From the NCBI GenBank assembly GCA_014084085.1, contig NPFB01000023.1, positions 156,079 to 167,613 of the forward strand: a stretch of 11,535 nt of DNA, in the 5' to 3' direction. The stretch is from Hondaea fermentalgiana (taxonomy: Eukaryota; Sar; Bigyra; Thraustochytrida; Thraustochytriidae). This document shows, piece by piece, positions 8,438 to 11,535 of this stretch. The translations under genes and the position numbers were made by a program. The stretch's first letter is position 1; every line of letters begins with the position of its first letter. The notes below the pieces were generated by a model. It was not told the origin of the DNA. It saw only the letters and a list, made by a program, of their open reading frames with translations, and made no database searches.

Positions 8438-8825
8438 GCTCGCCTACTTGCCTGCTAGCTAGCTAGCTAGCTAGTTTGCAAGATGCTCACTCGCTTGCCC
8501 ATTAGCTTTTTTTGGAACCGAAAAAGGAGAAACGTATGGTTCCAGAACGCGGCAAAGGTATTTGCGTCGCAGTGAATGTGCGCCACGCACGCGGTCACGA
8601 CGTTTTCCTTTCTGAAACCTTTTCTTTCTTTTTTTTTCCAATCGTTCTACGCAAGACCGGGAAGAAAGGAAGGACGAGACCGCGTCAAGAGGCAGCGGCA
8701 GTCGAGGCGATGCGCCAAGCAAATAATTGCAAATCCGCAAGGATAAAAGAAATCAAAGAAGAAAAAGGAAGGTTATGTTTTTTGCAGCTTGATTTATCCT
8801 TTTTACAACGTGTTGTTCACGACGG
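8438..8825. other. Convergent intergenic region between ARF and the U-box gene
   Basis: This 388-bp stretch holds the 3' ends of two convergent transcripts. It contains a (GCTA)5 run (8454-8474), a T-rich tract near 8626-8640 and an A-rich part from 8716 to 8770. No exact AATAAA was seen. An open frame of about 105 codons at 8512-8829 has no family resemblance and overlaps the U-box stop, so I left it out. Confidence 0.55.
8454..8474. repeat. (GCTA)5 palindromic microsatellite in the ARF 3' region
   Basis: Five GCTA units followed by G start 17 bases after the ARF stop codon. The run is self-complementary and could form a hairpin in the 3' UTR. The same tetranucleotide makes the hairpin at 905-932. 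Confidence 0.8.
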
Positions 8826-10658
8826 TTAATCAAACTCATACAAGTCGTCCTTGACGGGAGGAATGTTGACTCGGTGCAGCGACGCCTGTTTCGTGGTCCC
8901 GCGCTCTGGACTGGCGGCTCGAGCTTGGGCATCATCGGCATCATCAGTAAGCTCGACCGCGTTGTTGTCGCCGTCACTTAGGGCCTTTTTCAGCTGCCAG
9001 TCGCTGATTTCGATGCGCAAATCCGTGTCAATGACCATTTCAGACTCGGAGAGCGGCTGGCCGGTGATGGGGCAAAGGTTGCCCTGGCTCTTGATCCAAG
9101 CCTGGAGCGCGGACTTTTCGAAATGGTTGCCATACATTGTAGTGACGGGGTCAACGAGCAGCTTTCCCGTGAGCTGACACGCGTATTCCTCGGGCACACC
9201 TTGTTCGGGCGGCGCTGCACCTTGCGTGCGCGCGCCCTTGGTTCGTTTTTTGCGCTCTGCGCGAAGGCGTTTGCGCTCAGCGATGCGACGGCGCGCGGCC
9301 TCCTTACCAGTTTCGTTGTCCTCGGCTGCGGCCACGTTCGGAACGGTTTGCATGAACGAATTGGCCTTGAAGTCCGGCAGATCTCCCAAGAGACGATACT
9401 CGGGGCGGTGCGACGCACCGTCGAGCTCGCTGGCATTATTGTTGTCGTTCTTGTTGTTGCTGCCGTCGCTGTCACAAGTCTTGGATTCGGGGGCGGCTCG
9501 CTTGGACTCGATGGTATCTCGCGTTGTGGTGGCGTCCTCTGGCTCGGGCGGGCCGGGGCGTGCGTACTTTTCACGATCAGCGTCATCGAGCTTGCTGAGA
9601 AGCAGCTCACGAATGGCCGGGGCGCTCTCGAAATGCAGCGCAGTGTAACCCTGCTTGGTCTTGATCAAAAGGTTACAATTGTGATCGATGAGGGTACGCA
9701 CGCAGGCCTCGTGGCGGAAAAAGACGGCTTCGTGCAAGGCTGTCCAGCCACCTTCATTTTGTGCATCCACGTGAGCGCCGCCAGCTTCGAGAAGCACAGT
9801 GACGACCTCGGGGTGATTTTGACGGCATGCGTGCGCGAGCGGATACTGGGCGTGATACGGCGCAATGAGTGAGGCGGGTATGATCTCGTCGGGTGTTGCT
9901 GTTGCCTTGAGGAGCAGACGCGCGATGTCAGTGTAGCCGCGATGCACGGCCTCGTAAAGTGGCTTCCATCCGATTGAATTGGTCGTCTCGACGTCGGCCC
10001 CCGCGGCGAGAAGAGCCGACACGACGGGCGTGAGTCCGTAGGCGCAGGCCATGTGCAAGGCCGTCCATCCGGTCGCGTATGATCCTGGCCCACGCGTGGT
10101 CTTTTGGTCGACATCAATCCCGCGCTCGACCATGACAGCGATGATTTTCTCTGCAGCAGGAATGCATGCTTGTTGATGGCAGCACGCGTGCAGAATTGTC
10201 CATCCGCTTTCGTTCGGTTCCCCGATGGTAGCCAAGGCTACGGGAACCTCCCGATCTTGGTATTCGAGTATGACGCAGTCCGAGAGAGGGACTTGATCGC
10301 TTCCGTCCTCATCCTCGTCCTCGTTTCCGTCTTGAATTTGCCTTGGGTTCCTGCCAGCACAATCCTTGTCGTTGTCGTCGTCGTCGTCACTGTCGCCTCC
10401 CCTCACGGGGTTCCCGTGCGCATCGACGAAGCGTACGGGCGTGACTGTTCCGTCGGGATTGAGAAAGACCATGGGCACGGTGTTTGCCAGCCGCTTTTCC
10501 TCCTCGCGGCGCATTTGCCGGCGCAGCTTTTCCTTGTTGGCGTGGAAGTCGTTGATGGTGTAGATTTCCGGAAAGGCGCGGCTCAGCGCCTGGCCCAGCA
10601 TGAAGGTACACGCGACCATTTGCTGGAGCTCGGCCTGCGCAGACGCCGCGCCGCCCAT
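8826..10658 (-). CDS. Ankyrin-repeat U-box protein, putative E3 ubiquitin ligase
   Basis: A 610-residue single-exon protein. It starts Met-Gly-Gly-Ala-Ala-Ser, matching an N-myristoylation signal (Gly2, Ser6). An acidic segment (90-122) is followed by about five ankyrin repeats (149-357) with Gly-Trp-Thr-x-Leu-His at 152-157, 197-202 and 304-309 and Gly-Tyr-Thr-Ala-Leu-His at 337-342. A basic helix (455-478) leads to a U-box (489-558) with Asp-Pro-Val 505-507, Tyr-Gly-Asn-His 511-514 and Cys-Pro-Ile-Thr-Gly 531-535. U-box domains bind E2 enzymes without zinc, and ankyrin repeats usually choose the substrate. An acidic, polar tail follows. The start has AAG before ATGG. Domain calls are strong. 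Substrate, membrane attachment and true ligase activity are inferred; no single orthologue was recognised. Confidence 0.85.
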   Translation of the reverse strand: MGGAASAQAELQQMVACTFMLGQALSRAFPEIYTINDFHANKEKLRRQMRREEEKRLANTVPMVFLNPDGTVTPVRFVDAHGNPVRGGDSDDDDDNDKDCAGRNPRQIQDGNEDEDEDGSDQVPLSDCVILEYQDREVPVALATIGEPNESGWTILHACCHQQACIPAAEKIIAVMVERGIDVDQKTTRGPGSYATGWTALHMACAYGLTPVVSALLAAGADVETTNSIGWKPLYEAVHRGYTDIARLLLKATATPDEIIPASLIAPYHAQYPLAHACRQNHPEVVTVLLEAGGAHVDAQNEGGWTALHEAVFFRHEACVRTLIDHNCNLLIKTKQGYTALHFESAPAIRELLLSKLDDADREKYARPGPPEPEDATTTRDTIESKRAAPESKTCDSDGSNNKNDNNNASELDGASHRPEYRLLGDLPDFKANSFMQTVPNVAAAEDNETGKEAARRRIAERKRLRAERKKRTKGARTQGAAPPEQGVPEEYACQLTGKLLVDPVTTMYGNHFEKSALQAWIKSQGNLCPITGQPLSESEMVIDTDLRIEISDWQLKKALSDGDNNAVELTDDADDAQARAASPERGTTKQASLHRVNIPPVKDDLYEFD

Positions 10659-10932
10659 CTTTCCTCCCCGGCGAGAGGCCGGCGCCTCGCTCGGTGCGCG
10701 CTGGCTGGCGCGGCGCGGGCGGGGCCAACAGCGCTCGACCGACTCCTGCCCGGGCTGCTGCGTCGCTCGCGGCTCGGCTGCGGCCTGGTCGGGGTCCGTG
10801 GTTGCTCCGGAACCCCGTGCCCGAGAGCGTGTCCGTCATCCTCGCGAGGGCGCCCTTCCGTGCGTGCATGCAGATGCTAGTAGCCGCGTGGTAGTAGTCG
10901 CAGCAGAAGGGCGCCGAGGCCCAGCGGACATA

Positions 10933-10966
10933 ATAAGGTGGCAGGCGCGAGGACCTTATCACCTTA
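10933..10966. promoter_or_regulatory. Grouped TAAGGT elements in direct and inverted order
   Basis: ATAAGGT (10933-10939) is inverted as ACCTTAT (10953-10959) and followed by ACCTTA (10961-10966). Read on the minus strand, the second part is TAAGGTGATAAGGT, two direct copies 8 bp apart containing a GATAAG site. It sits about 275 to 308 bp before the U-box start codon, in an otherwise GC-rich region. This fits a transcription-factor site but is unproven. Confidence 0.35.
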
Positions 10967-11221
10967 AACAAGCGCGGCGGGGTAAACTCGTATGAGGCGC
11001 GGCCCGCGCGTTTTTTTTTTCGCGACGGTTCCCCGGACCGGGTTTCGCGCGCGAACTCGAAGCGCACGGATTCGCGGGGCGCGCGCCGCGAGCTCTGCCG
11101 CGCGCGAGTGGGCGGCAGCGGGCCGCCGCGCGCGGCACGCGGGCCGGAACCCGCGGCGCGACGGGGCGCGCGGGCGCAGACGACGGCGGCGCGCGCGCAG
11201 CGGGAGCAGAGGTTCCCGCGG

Positions 11222-11246
11222 CGCGGACGGAGTACGTACGTCCGCG
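11222..11246. repeat. 8-bp inverted repeat around ACGTACGT
   Basis: CGCGGACG (11222-11229) and CGTCCGCG (11239-11246) are perfect complements with a 9-base loop containing most of a TACGTACG palindrome. It could be a hairpin or a dyad binding site in the upstream region of the U-box gene. Confidence 0.5.
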
Positions 11247-11482
11247 TCTGGGATCGATTGCTGGGCCGATCGATTGAAGAGCTTCCTTTCTGATTTCTTT
11301 TATGTGAAAAAGAAATAACGAGAAAACATAGGGCTAGGTGGCGTCTACGACTTACAGTAGGGATGAGAAAAGGGGAGGATTTGTAGTAGTAGAGCGGCGA
11401 GAAGTGGAGAATTTTTAGAGTGTTGACTTTGCGCGCTCGGTTTGCGCAGTGGCGCTGACACAGCAGCGGTATAGATGCCATG

Positions 11483-11484
11483 GA

Positions 11485-11535
<51 letters not shown>
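11483..11535 (+). repeat. (GAAA)n microsatellite running off the window
   Basis: At least twelve GAAA units with no visible interruption continue to the right edge of the window, so the full length is unknown. Such runs are common assembly break points. Confidence 0.9.

Larger units (their letters stand above)
10659..11535. other. Upstream region of the U-box gene, no supported gene
   Basis: The stretch to about 11250 is extremely GC- and CpG-rich. It contains a GCATGC site (10866-10871), a TAAGGT/ACCTTA element group (10933-10966), an 8-bp inverted repeat (11222-11246) and two ATCGATTG motifs (11253 and 11269). From 11285 the DNA is A+T-richer and ends in a (GAAA)n run. Arg/Ala-rich open frames on both strands look like composition artefacts. 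It is probably the promoter of the minus-strand U-box gene, perhaps shared with a gene beyond the right edge. Confidence 0.55.

Noticed and set aside
8512..8829. A 105-codon plus-strand frame between ARF and the U-box gene
   Set aside because: It is Lys/Arg-rich with a poly-Phe run from a T tract, has no family match and overlaps the U-box stop codon.
10387..11481. A 364-codon minus-strand frame through the U-box promoter
   Set aside because: It is very Arg/Ala/Pro-rich in the CpG-rich region, and out of frame with the U-box gene that it overlaps.

Overview
The window is nuclear DNA of a GC-rich, intron-poor eukaryotic microbe. The evidence is three long single-exon genes, one spliced gene with GT-AG introns, long intergenic stretches full of simple repeats, and families found only in eukaryotes (SLX4, PELP1/Rix1, ARF, U-box). 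A stramenopile such as a thraustochytrid is my best guess, but that rests on overall style (GC-rich codons, few introns, pyrimidine tracts), not on a diagnostic marker. No rRNA, tRNA, CRISPR array, transposase or viral gene was recognised.

Layout. 1-1131: non-coding leader and promoter DNA with a polypyrimidine tract, GCATGC elements, a TATA-like box and a (AGCT)n hairpin. 1132-3060 (+): an SLX4-type nuclease scaffold with an unexpected N-terminal FHA domain. 3209-5875 (-, possibly to 6106): a PELP1/Rix1-family ribosome-assembly protein with a long Glu/Asp tail, convergent with SLX4. 5876-7557: shared upstream region of the divergent PELP1 and ARF genes, with two (GGGA)n G-quadruplex candidates and a 53-bp minisatellite. 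7558-8437 (+): ARF1-class small GTPase in three exons, the middle one only 7 nt long. 8438-8825: short convergent intergenic region. 8826-10658 (-): ankyrin-repeat U-box protein with an N-myristoylation-type start. 10659-11535: its GC-rich upstream region, ending in a (GAAA)n microsatellite.

The genes are not an operon and need not act together. They are housekeeping functions: SLX4 in DNA repair, PELP1/Rix1 in 60S ribosome maturation, ARF in vesicle budding, and U-box in ubiquitin ligation. The two observations most worth following are the FHA-UBZ-SAP-CCD architecture of the SLX4 homologue and the 7-nt microexon that restores an otherwise invariant ARF segment (Phe-Thr-Val before the switch II Trp-Asp-Val-Gly-Gly-Gln).
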